Origin: Paeniglutamicibacter psychrophenolicus
GTDB taxonomy: Bacteria; Actinomycetota; Actinomycetes; Actinomycetales; Micrococcaceae
Length of the DNA: 64,000 nucleotides
Direction: 5' to 3'
Assembly (NCBI RefSeq): GCF_030812255.1
Contig: NZ_JAUSSH010000005.1
Coordinates: 186,001 to 250,000, forward strand
Part shown: positions 25,144 to 39,096 of the stretch, in pieces
Position numbering within the stretch: position 1 is the first letter of the stretch
How the letters are laid out: each line of letters opens with the position of its first letter
Notes under the pieces: generated by a model
The model's database searches: none
What the model saw: only the letters and a program-made list of their open reading frames with translations
What the model was told of the DNA's origin: nothing
Program-made: the position numbers and the translations under genes

Positions 25144-26127
25144 TCAGCCGAAGAGCGGGCCGCCCACGAACGGGTCGATGGCCAGTGCCACGAAGACCAG
25201 CGTCAGGTAGGTGATGGAGATGTGGAAGACCTTCATGGCCTTCTTGTTCATGTCCGCCGGCTCGTGGTCACGCTGCGCCTCGCGGTAGAGCACGTGGCAC
25301 TCGTAGACGAACCAGAGGCCGGAAACGCCGGCGATGACGGTGTAGACGATGCCCGCATAGCCCATCGGGACCAGCAGCAGCGAGCACACCAGCGTGGCCC
25401 AGGCGTACAGCACGACCTGCACCGAGACGCGTCGGGCCGTGGAGATCGCACCGAGCATCGGCACGTGGGCGGCGTTGTAGTCGTCCGCGTATTTCATCGA
25501 CAGCGGCCAGTAGTGCGGCGGGGTCCACAGGAAGATGATCAGGAACAGGATGATCGCGGGCCATTCGACCTTGTTGGTCACCGCGGCCCAGGCAATGAGC
25601 ACCGGCATGCAGCCGGCGATCCCGCCCCAGACAATGTTCTGCGCGGTGCGGCGCTTGAGGATCAGCGTGTACAGCACCACGTAGAAGAGGATCGCGGCCA
25701 GGCCCAGGGCCGTGGTCAGCGGGTTGGTGCCGAACCAGAGCACCGCCAGCGAGGCGATGGCCAGGACATAGGAGAAGACCAACGCCTCGCGCGGGGTGAC
25801 CTCTCCGGTGACCAGCGGGCGCCCCTTGGTGCGCTGCATCACCTTGTCCATGTCGCGGTCGATGTAGCAGTTGAAGGAGCCGGACGCGCCGGCCGCCATG
25901 GCACCGCCGAGCAGCGTGGCCAGCACCAGCGAAATCGAGGGGAAACCGCGCTCGGCGAACATCATGGTCGGCAACGTGGTCACGAGCAGCAGTTCAACCA
26001 CACGTGGCTTGGTCAGGGCCAGATAGGCCTTGGCTTTTCGCGAAACGAATTCGCCGGCCGATTCGTTCGGCTGGCGAGCTGCGCGGGCCCTCGTTGCGGA
26101 GTCAACGGACACGGTCTTCACAGACAT
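25144..26127 (-). CDS. ctaB: protoheme IX farnesyltransferase (heme O synthase)
   Basis: A 327-residue UbiA-family membrane enzyme that adds farnesyl diphosphate to heme b, giving heme O. The prenyl-diphosphate site [19 protein letters not shown] (Asn86, Asp90, Asp94) and [16 protein letters not shown], with a second Asp-rich loop, are conserved; about nine helices follow. It is separated from ctaA, its pathway partner, by two pseudogenes. It is divergent from tkt across a 315-bp gap, and a strong terminator follows it. Confidence 0.96.
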   Translation of the reverse strand: MSVKTVSVDSATRARAARQPNESAGEFVSRKAKAYLALTKPRVVELLLVTTLPTMMFAERGFPSISLVLATLLGGAMAAGASGSFNCYIDRDMDKVMQRTKGRPLVTGEVTPREALVFSYVLAIASLAVLWFGTNPLTTALGLAAILFYVVLYTLILKRRTAQNIVWGGIAGCMPVLIAWAAVTNKVEWPAIILFLIIFLWTPPHYWPLSMKYADDYNAAHVPMLGAISTARRVSVQVVLYAWATLVCSLLLVPMGYAGIVYTVIAGVSGLWFVYECHVLYREAQRDHEPADMNKKAMKVFHISITYLTLVFVALAIDPFVGGPLFG

Positions 26128-26442
26128 TTACTCAGTTCTACGGGGGTAATAAGGACAATCACCCTCTAGCATACCCTTTTACGTCGTGTAGAAATGGGTC
26201 GGGGTGCAATGCGGGCGGGCCCGCGTCGGCGTACCGGAGCCGGGCAATGTTTTCGCCATGCCTCAACAAGCGGTCGCAAACGGGCACTTTCGGGCTCGAT
26301 GGCGCTAAGCTGGAAGCGTTGCGCCGCCGCCGAATCCGCCCAGTGAACCATTGGATGGGACGGCGGCGTTGTGCTTACGGGGCGGGACCCCGGCGCAACC
26401 AACAGACTTTGAAATGCACACCGTACAGGGAGGACCCACAAC
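26128..26442. other. divergent intergenic region ctaB / tkt
   Basis: This 315-bp gap must hold the promoters of both genes. It has a long-loop stem (CGCCGCCG at 26325-26332 with CGGCGGCG at 26361-26368) in the tkt leader and a -10-like TAAGCT at 26306-26311. I see no small ORF with a ribosome-binding site, riboswitch motif or convincing operator. Confidence 0.5.
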
Positions 26443-28554
26443 GTGGCGCCACTAGCAGACAACAGCGAATTCGCTTGGACCGATCTTGACCAGCGAGCAG
26501 TCGACACCGCCCGCGTGCTGGCCGCGGACGCGGTCGAGAAGGTGGGGAACGGGCACCCCGGAACGGCGATCTCGCTGGCACCGGCCGCCTACCTGATCTT
26601 CCAGCAGCACCTGCGCCACGACCCGTCCGACCCGTCCTGGATCGGGCGCGACCGCTTCGTGCTCTCCCCCGGCCACACCTCGCTGACCCTCTACACCCAG
26701 CTCTTCCTCTCCGGCTACGGCCTGGAGATGGAAGACCTCGAATCCTTGCGCACCTGGGGCGCCAAGACCCCCGGACACCCGGAATACGGCCACACCGCAG
26801 GCGTGGAAATCACCACCGGCCCGCTGGGCCAGGGCCTGGCCTCGGCCGTGGGCTTCGCCTACGCCCAGCGCCGCATGCGCGGCCTGCTTGACGCCGATGC
26901 CGCCGCCGGCACCTCCCCGTTCGACCACACCGTGTGGGTCATCGCCTCCGATGGCGACCTGCAGGAGGGCGTCACCTCCGAGGCCTCCTCGCTGGCCGGC
27001 CACCAGGAACTGGGCAACCTCGTCGTGGTCTACGACGAGAACCACATCTCCATCGAGGACGACACCGACGTCGCGTTCACCGAGAACGTGCTGGGCCGCT
27101 ACGAGGCCTACGGCTGGCACACCCAGCGCGTGGACTGGACCAAGACCGGGAACTACGTCGAGGACCTCGCCGAGCTGGACGCCGCACTGCGCGCCGCCAA
27201 GGCAGAGACTTCCCGCCCCTCGATCATTTCCCTGCGCACCGTCATCGGCTGGCCCTCGCCGACCAAGGCCGACACCGGCGGCATCCACGGCTCCAAGCTC
27301 GGCGCCGACGAGGTCGCCGGCCTGAAGCGGGCCCTGGGCTTCGACCCGGCCGAATCCTTCGCCATCGACGAAGCCGTGCTTGGCCACGCCCGCGAGGTCC
27401 AGACCCGCGGCACGGCCAGCCGCGCCGCCTGGCAGGAAGGCTTCGACGCCTGGTCCGCCGCCAACCCGGAGAACGCCGCACTGCTGGCACGCCTGGAATC
27501 CGGCCAGCTGCCCGCCGGCTGGGATCAGAACCTCCCGGTGTTCGAGCCCGGCAAGGACGTCGCCACCCGCTCGGCCTCCGGCAAGGCCATCAACGCCGTG
27601 GCCGGCGTGCTGCCCGAGCTCTGGGGCGGCTCCGCCGACCTGGCCGGCTCGAACAACACCACCATCGAGGGCGCGCCCTCCTTCATCCCGGAATCGCGTT
27701 CCACCGACTCCTGGAAGGGCAACCCGTACGGACGGGTGCTGCACTTCGGCATCCGCGAGCACGCCGCGGCCTCCATCGTCAACGGCATCACCCTGGCCTC
27801 CCCGACGCGCGCCTACTCGGGCACCTTCCTGATCTTCTCCGACTACCAGCGCCCGGCCATCCGCCTCTCGGCGCTGATGGGAATCCCGTCGATCTACGTC
27901 TGGACCCACGACTCCATCGGCCTGGGCGAGGACGGCCCGACGCACCAGCCGGTCGAGCAGCTCGCATCCCTGCGCGCCATCCCGAACCTGGACGTGGTCC
28001 GCCCGGCGGACGCCAACGAGGTCTCCTTCGCCTGGAAGAAGATCCTGGAAACCACCTCCAACCCGGCCGGCATCATCCTTTCCCGCCAGAACCTGCCGGT
28101 CTACGACCGCAGCGCCCTGGGCTTCGGCGCCGCATCGGGCACCGAAAAGGGCGCCTACGTGCTCGCCGACGCCACCGCCAACGGCGAGGTCGTCGCACCG
28201 GCGGTGCTGCTGCTGGCCACCGGCTCCGAGGTATCCCTGGCCGTCGAGGCCCGCGAGGCCCTGCAGGCCCAGGGCGTGCCCGCCCGCGTGGTGTCCATCC
28301 CGTGCCTGGAATGGTTCAACAAGCAGGACGCCGCCTACCGCGAGTCCGTGCTGCCCGCGGCCGTGAAGGCCCGCGTCTCCGTCGAGGCAGGAGTGGCCCA
28401 GGGCTGGCGCGAACTGGTCGGGGATGCCGGACGCATCATTTCCCTTGACCACTACGGCGCCTCGGCCGACTACAAGCGACTCTTCTCGGAGTTCGGGATC
28501 ACCGCGGAGGCCGTCACCGCCGCCGCCCTCGATTCCATCTCCGCTGCCAAGTAA
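26443..28554 (+). CDS. tkt: transketolase
   Basis: A 703-residue thiamine-diphosphate enzyme that moves two-carbon units between sugar phosphates in the non-oxidative pentose phosphate pathway. Visible motifs are NGHPG (36-40), GHTSLTLYTQLFLSGYGL, the ThDP/Mg site SDGDLQEG (169-176), and HDSIGLGEDGPTHQPVEQLA in the pyrimidine domain. GTG start, with GGAGG 9 bases upstream. It heads tkt-tal-pgi, with 27 bp to tal. Confidence 0.97.
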   Translation: MAPLADNSEFAWTDLDQRAVDTARVLAADAVEKVGNGHPGTAISLAPAAYLIFQQHLRHDPSDPSWIGRDRFVLSPGHTSLTLYTQLFLSGYGLEMEDLESLRTWGAKTPGHPEYGHTAGVEITTGPLGQGLASAVGFAYAQRRMRGLLDADAAAGTSPFDHTVWVIASDGDLQEGVTSEASSLAGHQELGNLVVVYDENHISIEDDTDVAFTENVLGRYEAYGWHTQRVDWTKTGNYVEDLAELDAALRAAKAETSRPSIISLRTVIGWPSPTKADTGGIHGSKLGADEVAGLKRALGFDPAESFAIDEAVLGHAREVQTRGTASRAAWQEGFDAWSAANPENAALLARLESGQLPAGWDQNLPVFEPGKDVATRSASGKAINAVAGVLPELWGGSADLAGSNNTTIEGAPSFIPESRSTDSWKGNPYGRVLHFGIREHAAASIVNGITLASPTRAYSGTFLIFSDYQRPAIRLSALMGIPSIYVWTHDSIGLGEDGPTHQPVEQLASLRAIPNLDVVRPADANEVSFAWKKILETTSNPAGIILSRQNLPVYDRSALGFGAASGTEKGAYVLADATANGEVVAPAVLLLATGSEVSLAVEAREALQAQGVPARVVSIPCLEWFNKQDAAYRESVLPAAVKARVSVEAGVAQGWRELVGDAGRIISLDHYGASADYKRLFSEFGITAEAVTAAALDSISAAK

Positions 28555-28581
28555 CACCACAACACCCAAAGGATTCCCATC

Positions 28582-29694
28582 GTGAGCAACGCAAACACCC
28601 AGGCCCTCTCCGACGCCGGCGTCTCGATCTGGCTCGATGACCTCTCCCGCGAACGCCTGACCTCCGGTTCGCTGGAAACACTGATCAAGGAAAAGAACGT
28701 CGTCGGGGTCACCACCAACCCCTCGATCTTCCACGCCGCCTTGCAGGACGGCGAGTCCTACGCCGCACAGGTCAAGGAACTTGCAGCTGCCGGCATGGAC
28801 GCCGAGGAAGCGGTCTTCAAGATCACCAGCGACGACGTCGCGGCGGCCTGCGACCTGTTCGCACCCGTCCACGCCGCCTCCAACGGCGCCGACGGCCGGG
28901 TCTCCATCGAGGTCGACCCGCGCCTGGCCCGCAAGACCGCCGAGACCATCGCCGAGGCCAAGGTCCTGTCCGAGATGGTCGACCGCGAGAACGTGCTGAT
29001 CAAGATCCCGGCAACCGTCGAGGGCCTGGAGGCCATCGCGCAGACGCTGGCCGCCGGCATCTCGGTGAACGTCACGCTGATCTTCTCCCTGGAGCGCTAC
29101 CGCGCGGTCATCAACGCCTTCCTCACCGGGCTCGAGGCCGCCAAGGCCAACGGGCACGATATTTCCAAGCTGCACTCGGTCGCCTCCTTCTTCGTCTCCC
29201 GCGTGGACACCGAGGTCGATGCGCGCCTGAACGCCATCGGCACCGACACCGCACTGGCCCTGCGCGGCAAGGCCGGCGTCGCCAACGCCCGCCTGGCCTA
29301 CCAGGTCTACGAGGAGTCCTTCACCTCCGAGCGCTGGAACCTGCTGGCCGCCGCCGGCGCCCACGCCCAGCGCCCGTTGTGGGCCTCCACCGGTGTGAAG
29401 GACCCGGCGCTGCCGGACACCCTCTACGTCACCGAGCTGTGCGCGCCGAACACCGTGAACACCATGCCGGAAAAGACCCTGGAAGCCACCGCCGACCACG
29501 CCCAGATCACCGGGGACGCCGTGTCCGGGACCTACGGGCAGGCCAACGCCGTGCTCGACGAGCTTGCAGCCCTGGGCGTGAGCTACAACGAGGTCGTGGC
29601 CAAGCTCGAGGTCGAGGGCCTGGACAAGTTCGAGGCCGCCTGGAACGAGCTGCTCACCGACCTCGCCGTCTCGCTGAAGAAGGCAGGCAACTAA
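28582..29694 (+). CDS. tal: transaldolase
   Basis: A 370-residue class I aldolase-type barrel that transfers dihydroxyacetone units from sedoheptulose 7-phosphate to glyceraldehyde 3-phosphate. [13 protein letters not shown] (42-54) and the Schiff-base lysine Lys141 (NVLIKIPAT) are diagnostic, and length fits the actinobacterial subfamily. GTG start behind AAAGGA. Its TAA stop shares one base with the pgi ATG (TAATG). Confidence 0.97.
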   Translation: MSNANTQALSDAGVSIWLDDLSRERLTSGSLETLIKEKNVVGVTTNPSIFHAALQDGESYAAQVKELAAAGMDAEEAVFKITSDDVAAACDLFAPVHAASNGADGRVSIEVDPRLARKTAETIAEAKVLSEMVDRENVLIKIPATVEGLEAIAQTLAAGISVNVTLIFSLERYRAVINAFLTGLEAAKANGHDISKLHSVASFFVSRVDTEVDARLNAIGTDTALALRGKAGVANARLAYQVYEESFTSERWNLLAAAGAHAQRPLWASTGVKDPALPDTLYVTELCAPNTVNTMPEKTLEATADHAQITGDAVSGTYGQANAVLDELAALGVSYNEVVAKLEVEGLDKFEAAWNELLTDLAVSLKKAGN

Positions 29695-31319
29695 TGAGCT
29701 CCCTGGGTTTCATCGCCACCGGTGCCGCGCAAGCGGCCATCGAGGCGCATGTGCCGGGGCTGGTGGCCGACGAGGTCGCCAGCCGCATCGCCGCCAAGGA
29801 CACCACGGTGTGGGTCGCCTCGGCCCGCGCCGAGGCCGCGATCCGCCTGGGCTGGGTCGACGCCGCGGAAAGCTCGCGCGCCCTGGTGCCCGGCATCCTG
29901 GCGCTGCGCGACGAGCTGCGCGCCGAGGGCGTGAACCGCATCGTGCTTGCGGGCATGGGCGGCTCCTCGCTGGCCCCCGAGGTCATCTGCGCGACCAACG
30001 ACGTCGAGCTGGTCGTCTGCGACTCCACCGACCCGGAAATGGTTGCCGGCGTCCTCACCGACCGGCTGGCCACCACCGCCCTGGTGGTGTCCTCCAAGTC
30101 CGGTTCCACCGTGGAGACCGACTCGCAGCGCCGCGTCTTCGAACAGGCGTTCAACGACGCCGGGCTTGACGCCGCCGCCCGGATCATCGTGGTCACCGAC
30201 CCCGGCTCCCCGATGGATGAGGCCAGCCGCAAGGCCGGCTACCGCGCGGTGTTCAACGCCGACCCGACCGTGGGCGGGCGCTATTCGGCGCTGACCGCCT
30301 TCGGGCTGGTCCCCTCCGGCCTGGCCGGGGTGGACATCGAGGCGTTCCTGGACGAGGCGTCCGACGCCGCGGAGTTCCTGGCCGAGGACGACGAGGACAA
30401 CATCGCCCTGGCCCTGGGCGCCGCGCTTGCCGGCACCGTGCCGCTGCGCGACAAGCTGATCTTCGCCGACGAGGGCTCGGGCCTGGTCGGGTTCGCCGAC
30501 TGGGCCGAACAGCTCATCGCCGAATCCACCGGCAAGCTGGGCACCGGCGTGCTGCCGGTGGTCGTGGAGGACGGGGCGCCGGAAACCACTTCCGGCGCGG
30601 CTGACTTCCTGCAGATCCGCCTGGTGGCCGACACCGGGCTGCTCACCGACGGGGACATCGATGCCAACGCGGCCTCGGTCGCCGTCTCCGGTGCCCTGGG
30701 CGCGCAGATGCTGCTCTGGGAGTACGCCACGGTGGTCGCCGGGCGGCTGCTGGAGATCGACCCGTTCGACCAGCCCGACGTGGAGGCCGCCAAGGTCGCC
30801 GCCCGCTCGCTGCTGGATTCCACCCCGGATCCGGTCCCCGCGCAGCTCACCGAGGGCGCGATCGAGGTCCGCGGTTCCGCCGGGCTGCTCACCGGCGTCG
30901 ACTCGGTCGCCGGCGCACTGGCGGCATTGTTGGAGGCGCTGCCGGGCAACGGGTACCTGTCGGTGCAGGCTTACCTGGACCGCCGCGCGGACACCGCGCT
31001 GGAGGCCATCCGCCCGGCACTGGCCACGGCCACCGGACGACCGGTGACCTTCGGCTGGGGCCCGCGCTTCCTGCACTCCACCGGGCAGTTCCACAAGGGC
31101 GGCCCGCGCGTGGGTGCCTACCTGCAGGTCACCGCGGACTCCGCGATGGACCTGTCGATCCCCGAGCGCCCCTTCACCTTCGGGGAGCTGATTGCCGCAC
31201 AGGCTTCCGGCGACGCGGCGGTGCTGGCCGATGCGGGACGCCCGGTGTTGCGCCTGCACCTGCGGGACAAGGAAGCGGGATTGGCCCAATTGGATAAGCT
31301 GGTGCGGGATTTGGCTTAG
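29694..31319 (+). CDS. pgi: glucose-6-phosphate isomerase
   Basis: A 541-residue enzyme of the actinobacterial Pgi group, interconverting glucose 6-phosphate and fructose 6-phosphate. SIS-fold features are LAGMGGSSLAPEV, VSSKSGSTVETDSQRRVFEQ, DPGSPMDEASRKAGYRAVF and the C-terminal GPRFLHSTGQFHKGGP. It directly follows tal. A strong hairpin lies between it and zwf. Confidence 0.95.
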   Translation: MSSLGFIATGAAQAAIEAHVPGLVADEVASRIAAKDTTVWVASARAEAAIRLGWVDAAESSRALVPGILALRDELRAEGVNRIVLAGMGGSSLAPEVICATNDVELVVCDSTDPEMVAGVLTDRLATTALVVSSKSGSTVETDSQRRVFEQAFNDAGLDAAARIIVVTDPGSPMDEASRKAGYRAVFNADPTVGGRYSALTAFGLVPSGLAGVDIEAFLDEASDAAEFLAEDDEDNIALALGAALAGTVPLRDKLIFADEGSGLVGFADWAEQLIAESTGKLGTGVLPVVVEDGAPETTSGAADFLQIRLVADTGLLTDGDIDANAASVAVSGALGAQMLLWEYATVVAGRLLEIDPFDQPDVEAAKVAARSLLDSTPDPVPAQLTEGAIEVRGSAGLLTGVDSVAGALAALLEALPGNGYLSVQAYLDRRADTALEAIRPALATATGRPVTFGWGPRFLHSTGQFHKGGPRVGAYLQVTADSAMDLSIPERPFTFGELIAAQASGDAAVLADAGRPVLRLHLRDKEAGLAQLDKLVRDLA

Positions 31320-31347
31320 GGCCTGATCCACCACCCGCATCCCACCC

Positions 31348-31385
31348 CGGTGCACCGGGCGCCGCGCGCGCCCGGTGCACCGTTT
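31348..31385 (+). terminator. long hairpin between pgi and zwf
   Basis: A perfect 15-bp stem (31348-31362 with 31368-31382) with a 5-base loop of alternating C and G is followed by only three T residues. It could end tkt-tal-pgi transcription or reduce read-through into zwf. Confidence 0.65.
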
Positions 31386-31422
31386 CACCGGTTTCCCACC
31401 AACAGTTGAAGGCCCGTCTTTG

Positions 31423-32978
<1,556 letters not shown>

Positions 32979-32982
<4 letters not shown>

Positions 32983-33920
32983 TTGCCGAGCTGCAAGACA
33001 CCACCACCTCGAAGATCTCCAAGGAACTGGTCACCATGCGCCGGGCCGGCGGATCCGCCGCGCTCTCCCGCGTGCTGACGCTGCTGGTGATCACCCGTGC
33101 CGGGTACGAGGAGGACGCGATCTCCGCGGCCTCGCTGGCCAGCCGCGAACACCCCTGCCGCATCGTGGTGGTGGTCAAGGGCGCGGCCACCGGGGCGACC
33201 CGGCTGGACGCGCAGATCCGCCTGGGCGGCGACGCCGGAGCCGCGGAGGTCATCGTGCTGCACACCTTCGGCCCCGATGCGCACGTGGACGAATCCCTGG
33301 TTTCCGGGTTGCTGCTGCCCGACGCCCCGATCGTGGCCTGGTGGCCGCACGGGGTCCCGAAGGACGCCGCACACACCCCGCTGGGCAGGATCGCGCACCG
33401 CCGCATCACCGATTCGGGCGCGGAGGCCAACCCGCGCAAGGCGCTCTTCGCGCTGGCCGAGTCCTACCGGGCCGGGGACACCGATCTGGCCTGGACCCGG
33501 CTGACGCTGTGGCGCGCCCAGCTGGCCGCGGTGATGGACCAGCTGGACCCGGCCGAGGTCACCGCGGTGACCGTCACCGGTGCGGTCGATTCCCCCTCCA
33601 CGGTGCTGCTGGCCGCCTGGCTGCGGCTGTGCCTGCGGATCCCGGTGACGCTGGCGTCCTCCCCCGAGGGCACCGGCGTCCGCTCGGTGCGTTTCGCCCT
33701 TCCCTCCGGCGACGTCGAGCTTTCCCGTCCCCCCGGGGACGTGGCCGAGCTGTACCAGCCGGGCCAGAAGGCCCAGCTGATTTCCCTGCCGCAGCGCTCG
33801 GTCTCAGACTGCCTGTCCGAGGAGATGCGCCGCCTCGACCCGGACGAGCTGTTCGGCGAGGTCGTGCGCGAGGGCCTGAAACGCACCAACCTGAGGAGCA
33901 TCCGTGCCAGTGAGCGCTAG
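32979..33920 (+). CDS. opcA: glucose-6-phosphate dehydrogenase assembly protein OpcA
   Basis: A 313-residue partner needed for full activity of G6PDH in actinobacteria and cyanobacteria; it has no catalytic motif. Recognised by SRVLTLLVITRAG, CRIVVVVKG, LPDAPIVAWWPHGVP, and the adjacent zwf and pgl. ATG 32979 overlaps the zwf stop, and pgl starts inside its last codons (17-bp overlap), giving a tightly coupled zwf-opcA-pgl operon. Confidence 0.95.
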
Positions 33921-34674
33921 GCGTCACGTCGTCATCCACCCCGACCTGCCGGCCACCGCCGCAGCTGTCGCCGCCCGGCTGGTCACCGCGATCCTCGACG
34001 CGCAGGCCGCGCGCGGGGAGGCGTCCATCGTGCTCACCGGCGGAACCCTGGGCATCGCCTCGCTGCAGGCCGTCGCCGACTCCCCCGCGCTGGGCGCGGT
34101 GGACTGGTCGCGGGTGAACTTCTACTGGGGGGACGAGCGCTTCGTCGAGGCCGGCTCCCCGGACCGCAACGCGGTGCAGGCCGAGGTGCTGCTGGGCGTG
34201 CTCGATGCCCACGGCCTGGACCGGGGCCGGGTGTACGCCATGGGCGCGGCCGACGAGTTCGGGACCCCGGAGGAGGCGGCCGCCGCCTACGCGCACCTGC
34301 TGGAGCGGGAGGCCTCCGACGAGGGAACCGCCGGTTCCCTGCCGGTCTTCGACGTGCTGATGCTGGGCATGGGCCCGGACTCGCACGTGGCCTCGCTGTT
34401 CCCCGACCACGCGGGTGCCGCGGCAACCGGTGCAAACGTCATCGGGGTGCGGGATTCGCCCAAGCCGCCGCCGCTGCGCGTGTCCCTTACCTTCGAGGCC
34501 ATCAACACCGCCCGCGCGGTGTGGCTCGTGGTCGCCGGGGCCGACAAGGCCCCCGCGGCAGGCGTGGCCCTGGGCCAGGAGCCGGTGGAGCGCGAACGCG
34601 TTCCGGCCTCCGGGGTGTCGGGCACGCAGGGCACCTGGTGGCTCATGGATGCCGCCGCCGCGGCCCTGGTCTGA
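33904..34674 (+). CDS. pgl: 6-phosphogluconolactonase
   Basis: A 256-residue DevB/NagB-fold enzyme that hydrolyses 6-phosphogluconolactone. Features are VLTGGTLGIASLQ, NFYWGDERFVE with SPDRNAVQAEVLL, and VLMLGMGPDSHVASLFPDH. Start is GTG 33904 behind GAGGAG; another GTG at 33910 is possible. It ends the operon at a strong bidirectional terminator. Confidence 0.96.
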   Translation: MPVSARRHVVIHPDLPATAAAVAARLVTAILDAQAARGEASIVLTGGTLGIASLQAVADSPALGAVDWSRVNFYWGDERFVEAGSPDRNAVQAEVLLGVLDAHGLDRGRVYAMGAADEFGTPEEAAAAYAHLLEREASDEGTAGSLPVFDVLMLGMGPDSHVASLFPDHAGAAATGANVIGVRDSPKPPPLRVSLTFEAINTARAVWLVVAGADKAPAAGVALGQEPVERERVPASGVSGTQGTWWLMDAAAAALV

Positions 34675-34693
34675 CCGGTTTTCCACCCACGCC

Positions 34694-34742
34694 AAAGCGC
34701 GGCCCGCCTCATCCGTTGAAGGAGAGGCGGGCCGCGCTTTTT
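34694..34742. terminator. bidirectional terminator between pgl and secG
   Basis: A perfect 17-bp stem (34694-34710 with 34724-34740), a 13-base loop, T5 on the plus side and A3 on the other. It serves two convergent operons. Confidence 0.93.
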
Positions 34743-34769
34743 GCCTGCTTGGTGCGGTGCGGCCGAAGG

Positions 34770-35021
34770 CTAGGACTCGACGCTGAAGCGCATGACCAGG
34801 CCCAGGCCGATGATGACGGCGGCCCAGATTACTCCCAGGATGATGGTCACGCGGTTGAGGTTGCGCTCGGCGACGCCGGAGGAGCCCAGCGAGGTGGTCA
34901 TGCCACCGCCGAACATGTCGGACATGCCGCCGCCGCGGCCCTTGTGCAGCAGGATGAGCAGGGTGAGCAGCAGGCTCGTGATGCCCAGCAAAATCTGCAG
35001 TACCAACTTGATGACGTCCAC
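34770..35021 (-). CDS. secG: preprotein translocase subunit SecG
   Basis: An 83-residue protein with two helices (VLQILLGITSLLLTLLILLH and VTIILGVIWAAVIIGLGLVM) joined by the Gly-rich loop KGRGGGMSDMFGGGM, diagnostic for SecG. It supports SecYEG-mediated export. GTG start. It ends the gap-pgk-tpiA-secG block, the usual actinobacterial order. Confidence 0.95.
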   Translation of the reverse strand: MDVIKLVLQILLGITSLLLTLLILLHKGRGGGMSDMFGGGMTTSLGSSGVAERNLNRVTIILGVIWAAVIIGLGLVMRFSVES

Positions 35022-35049
35022 TATTGCCCTTCAATCCGCTCGATGGCGA

Positions 35050-35865
35050 TTAGTCGGTCACCAGGTGGTGCTCGAACCTAACAATGTTAGCAAATTCCGC
35101 GGCGTCCAACGAGGCCCCGCCCACCAACACGCCGTCGACGTCGCGCTGGGCGAGGATTGCCGCGGCATTCGACGCCTTGACGGAGCCGCCGTACAGCACG
35201 CGGACCGAGGCCGCGGTCTCGTCGCCGAAGAGCACCGCAAGCTCGGTGCGGATGGCGGCGCACAGCTCCTGCGCGTCTTCCGGTCCCGCGACCTCGCCGG
35301 TGCCGATGGCCCAGACCGGCTCGTAGGCAACCACGAGGGTTTCCGCCTGCTCGGAGGTGACCCCGGCCAGCGAACCACGCAACTGCTCGAGCGTGTACTC
35401 GACGTGCGTTCCGGCCTGGCGGATCTCCAGTCCCTCGCCCACGCACAGCACCGGGACGAGCCCGTGGCGGTATGCGGCGACGACCTTTGAGGCCAGCAGC
35501 TCGTCGGACTCGTGGTGCAGGGCCCGGCGTTCGCTGTGCCCCACCAGCACGTAGCCGCAGCCCAGGCGGGAGAGGAACTGTCCGGAGATTTCCCCGGTGT
35601 AGGCGCCGGAGTCGTGGGCGGAGAGGTCCTGGGCGCCGTAGCGCACCGGGAGGTTGTCGCCCATGGTCAGCGTCTGCACGCCGCGCAGGTCGGTGAACGG
35701 CGGGAAGACCGCCACCTCGACCCGCTCGAAGTCGTGCTCGGCGTCGGCCAGCGTCCAGGCCAGCTTCTGCAGCAGCGTGATGCCCTGGACATGGTCCATG
35801 TTCATCTTCCAGTTGCCGGCAATCAGCGGCTTCCGGTCGAATTTACCGTTGGTCGAAGTGGTCAC
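35050..35865 (-). CDS. tpiA: triosephosphate isomerase
   Basis: A 271-residue TIM barrel. GNWKMN supplies the N-terminal lysine, VGHSERR the catalytic histidine, [13 protein letters not shown] the catalytic glutamate, and [12 protein letters not shown] the phosphate loop. GTG start overlaps the pgk stop by 4 bp (GTGA). The order gap-pgk-tpiA-secG places lower glycolysis and secG in one leftward unit. Confidence 0.97.
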   Translation of the reverse strand: MTTSTNGKFDRKPLIAGNWKMNMDHVQGITLLQKLAWTLADAEHDFERVEVAVFPPFTDLRGVQTLTMGDNLPVRYGAQDLSAHDSGAYTGEISGQFLSRLGCGYVLVGHSERRALHHESDELLASKVVAAYRHGLVPVLCVGEGLEIRQAGTHVEYTLEQLRGSLAGVTSEQAETLVVAYEPVWAIGTGEVAGPEDAQELCAAIRTELAVLFGDETAASVRVLYGGSVKASNAAAILAQRDVDGVLVGGASLDAAEFANIVRFEHHLVTD

Positions 35866-37094
35866 TTACGCGCCTCCAAGGCAGTCAGGCCTGGCAGTTC
35901 CTTGCCCTCGAGGTACTCGAGGGAGGCACCGCCGCCGGTGGAAATATGTCCGAAATCGTCGTCGTGGAAACCCAGGGTGCGCACCGCGGCGGCGGAATCC
36001 CCGCCGCCGACGACGCTGAACGCCTCGGATTCGGCCAGCGCGCCGGCCACCGCACGGGTGCCGTTCGCGAATGCCGGGATCTCGAAGACGCCCATGGGCC
36101 CGTTCCAGAAGACCGTGTTGGCACTGGTGATGTAGCTGGCGAAGGTTTCCCCGGAGACCGGGCCGATGTCCAGGCCCAGGCCGGTGTCGCCGAAGCGCCC
36201 GCCGGTGATGTCGTCGGCCGGGCGCACCTCGTGCTCGGCGTCGGCCCCGAACTTCGAGGCGACAACCACGTCGGTGGGCAGCACGATGTCGCAGCCCAGT
36301 TCCTTGGCGCGCGAGAGGTAGCCGCGGCAGGTTTCCAGCTGGTCTTCCTCAAGCAGCGAGCCGCCGACCTCGTGGCCCAGGGCCTTGAGGAAGGTGAAGG
36401 CCATGCCGCCGCCAATCAGCAGGTGGTCGGCCTTCCCGAGCAGGTTCTCGATCACCGCAAGCTTGTCCGAGACCTTGGATCCGCCCAGCACGACTACGTA
36501 GGGGCGTTTGGGCGCCTCGGTGAGGGTCTTCAGGACCCGCACCTCGGTGGCCACCAGGTCGCCCTGGTAGGCCGGAAGCAGTGCGGCGATGTCGTACACC
36601 GAGGCGTGCTTGCGGTGCACCGCGCCGAAGGCGTCGTTCACGTAGGCACCGCCCTCGCCGGCCAGTGCGGCCAGTTCGGCGGCGAACTGCGCGCGCTCGC
36701 CCTGGTCCTTGGAGGTTTCGCGCGCATCGAAGCGCACGTTTTCCAGCACCAGCACGGCACCGTCACCCAGTTCGCCGGCAAGCTTCTGCGCGGAAGGACC
36801 CGTGACGTCGGTTGCGGTGCGCACGTCGAGCCCGGAGAGCTCGGCCAGGCGCGTGGACGCCGGGGCGATGGAGTATGTGGGGTCGGGTTCGCCCTTGGGG
36901 CGGCCCAGATGTGCCATGACAATGACGCGGGCGCCGGCCTCGGCCAGCTTCTGCACCACGGGAATGGAGGCGCGTACACGCCCATCGTCGGTGACGGTGA
37001 AGCCATCGAGCGGCACGTTCAGGTCGCTGCGGACCAGAACGCGCCGCCCAAGGACACCATCGGCGATCAGTTCGTCGAGAGTGTGGGAAGTCAT
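35862..37094 (-). CDS. pgk: phosphoglycerate kinase
   Basis: A 410-residue two-domain kinase. [23 protein letters not shown] and [14 protein letters not shown] mark the N-domain; [19 protein letters not shown] and the ATP loop [13 protein letters not shown] mark the C-domain. It catalyses the ATP-yielding 1,3-bisphosphoglycerate step. It follows gap by 27 bp and overlaps tpiA by 4 bp. Confidence 0.97.
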   Translation of the reverse strand: MTSHTLDELIADGVLGRRVLVRSDLNVPLDGFTVTDDGRVRASIPVVQKLAEAGARVIVMAHLGRPKGEPDPTYSIAPASTRLAELSGLDVRTATDVTGPSAQKLAGELGDGAVLVLENVRFDARETSKDQGERAQFAAELAALAGEGGAYVNDAFGAVHRKHASVYDIAALLPAYQGDLVATEVRVLKTLTEAPKRPYVVVLGGSKVSDKLAVIENLLGKADHLLIGGGMAFTFLKALGHEVGGSLLEEDQLETCRGYLSRAKELGCDIVLPTDVVVASKFGADAEHEVRPADDITGGRFGDTGLGLDIGPVSGETFASYITSANTVFWNGPMGVFEIPAFANGTRAVAGALAESEAFSVVGGGDSAAAVRTLGFHDDDFGHISTGGGASLEYLEGKELPGLTALEARK

Positions 37095-37121
37095 GTGACT
37101 AGGTTATCCGAGTCTCGGGGA

Positions 37122-39021
<1,900 letters not shown>

Positions 39022-39096
39022 ATCGGCACCCATCAAGAAGTGGATGCGTTCTTCTTCGTTACTGCATCTCCGCGCAACAGCGGAAAATCCTTGGGC

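Noticed and set aside
26452-29499. A 1015-codon open frame on the minus strand opposite tkt and tal
   Set aside because: It is antisense to two clear housekeeping genes, has Gly/Val/Ala/Arg-biased low-complexity composition and no domain. High GC suppresses stop codons in such frames.
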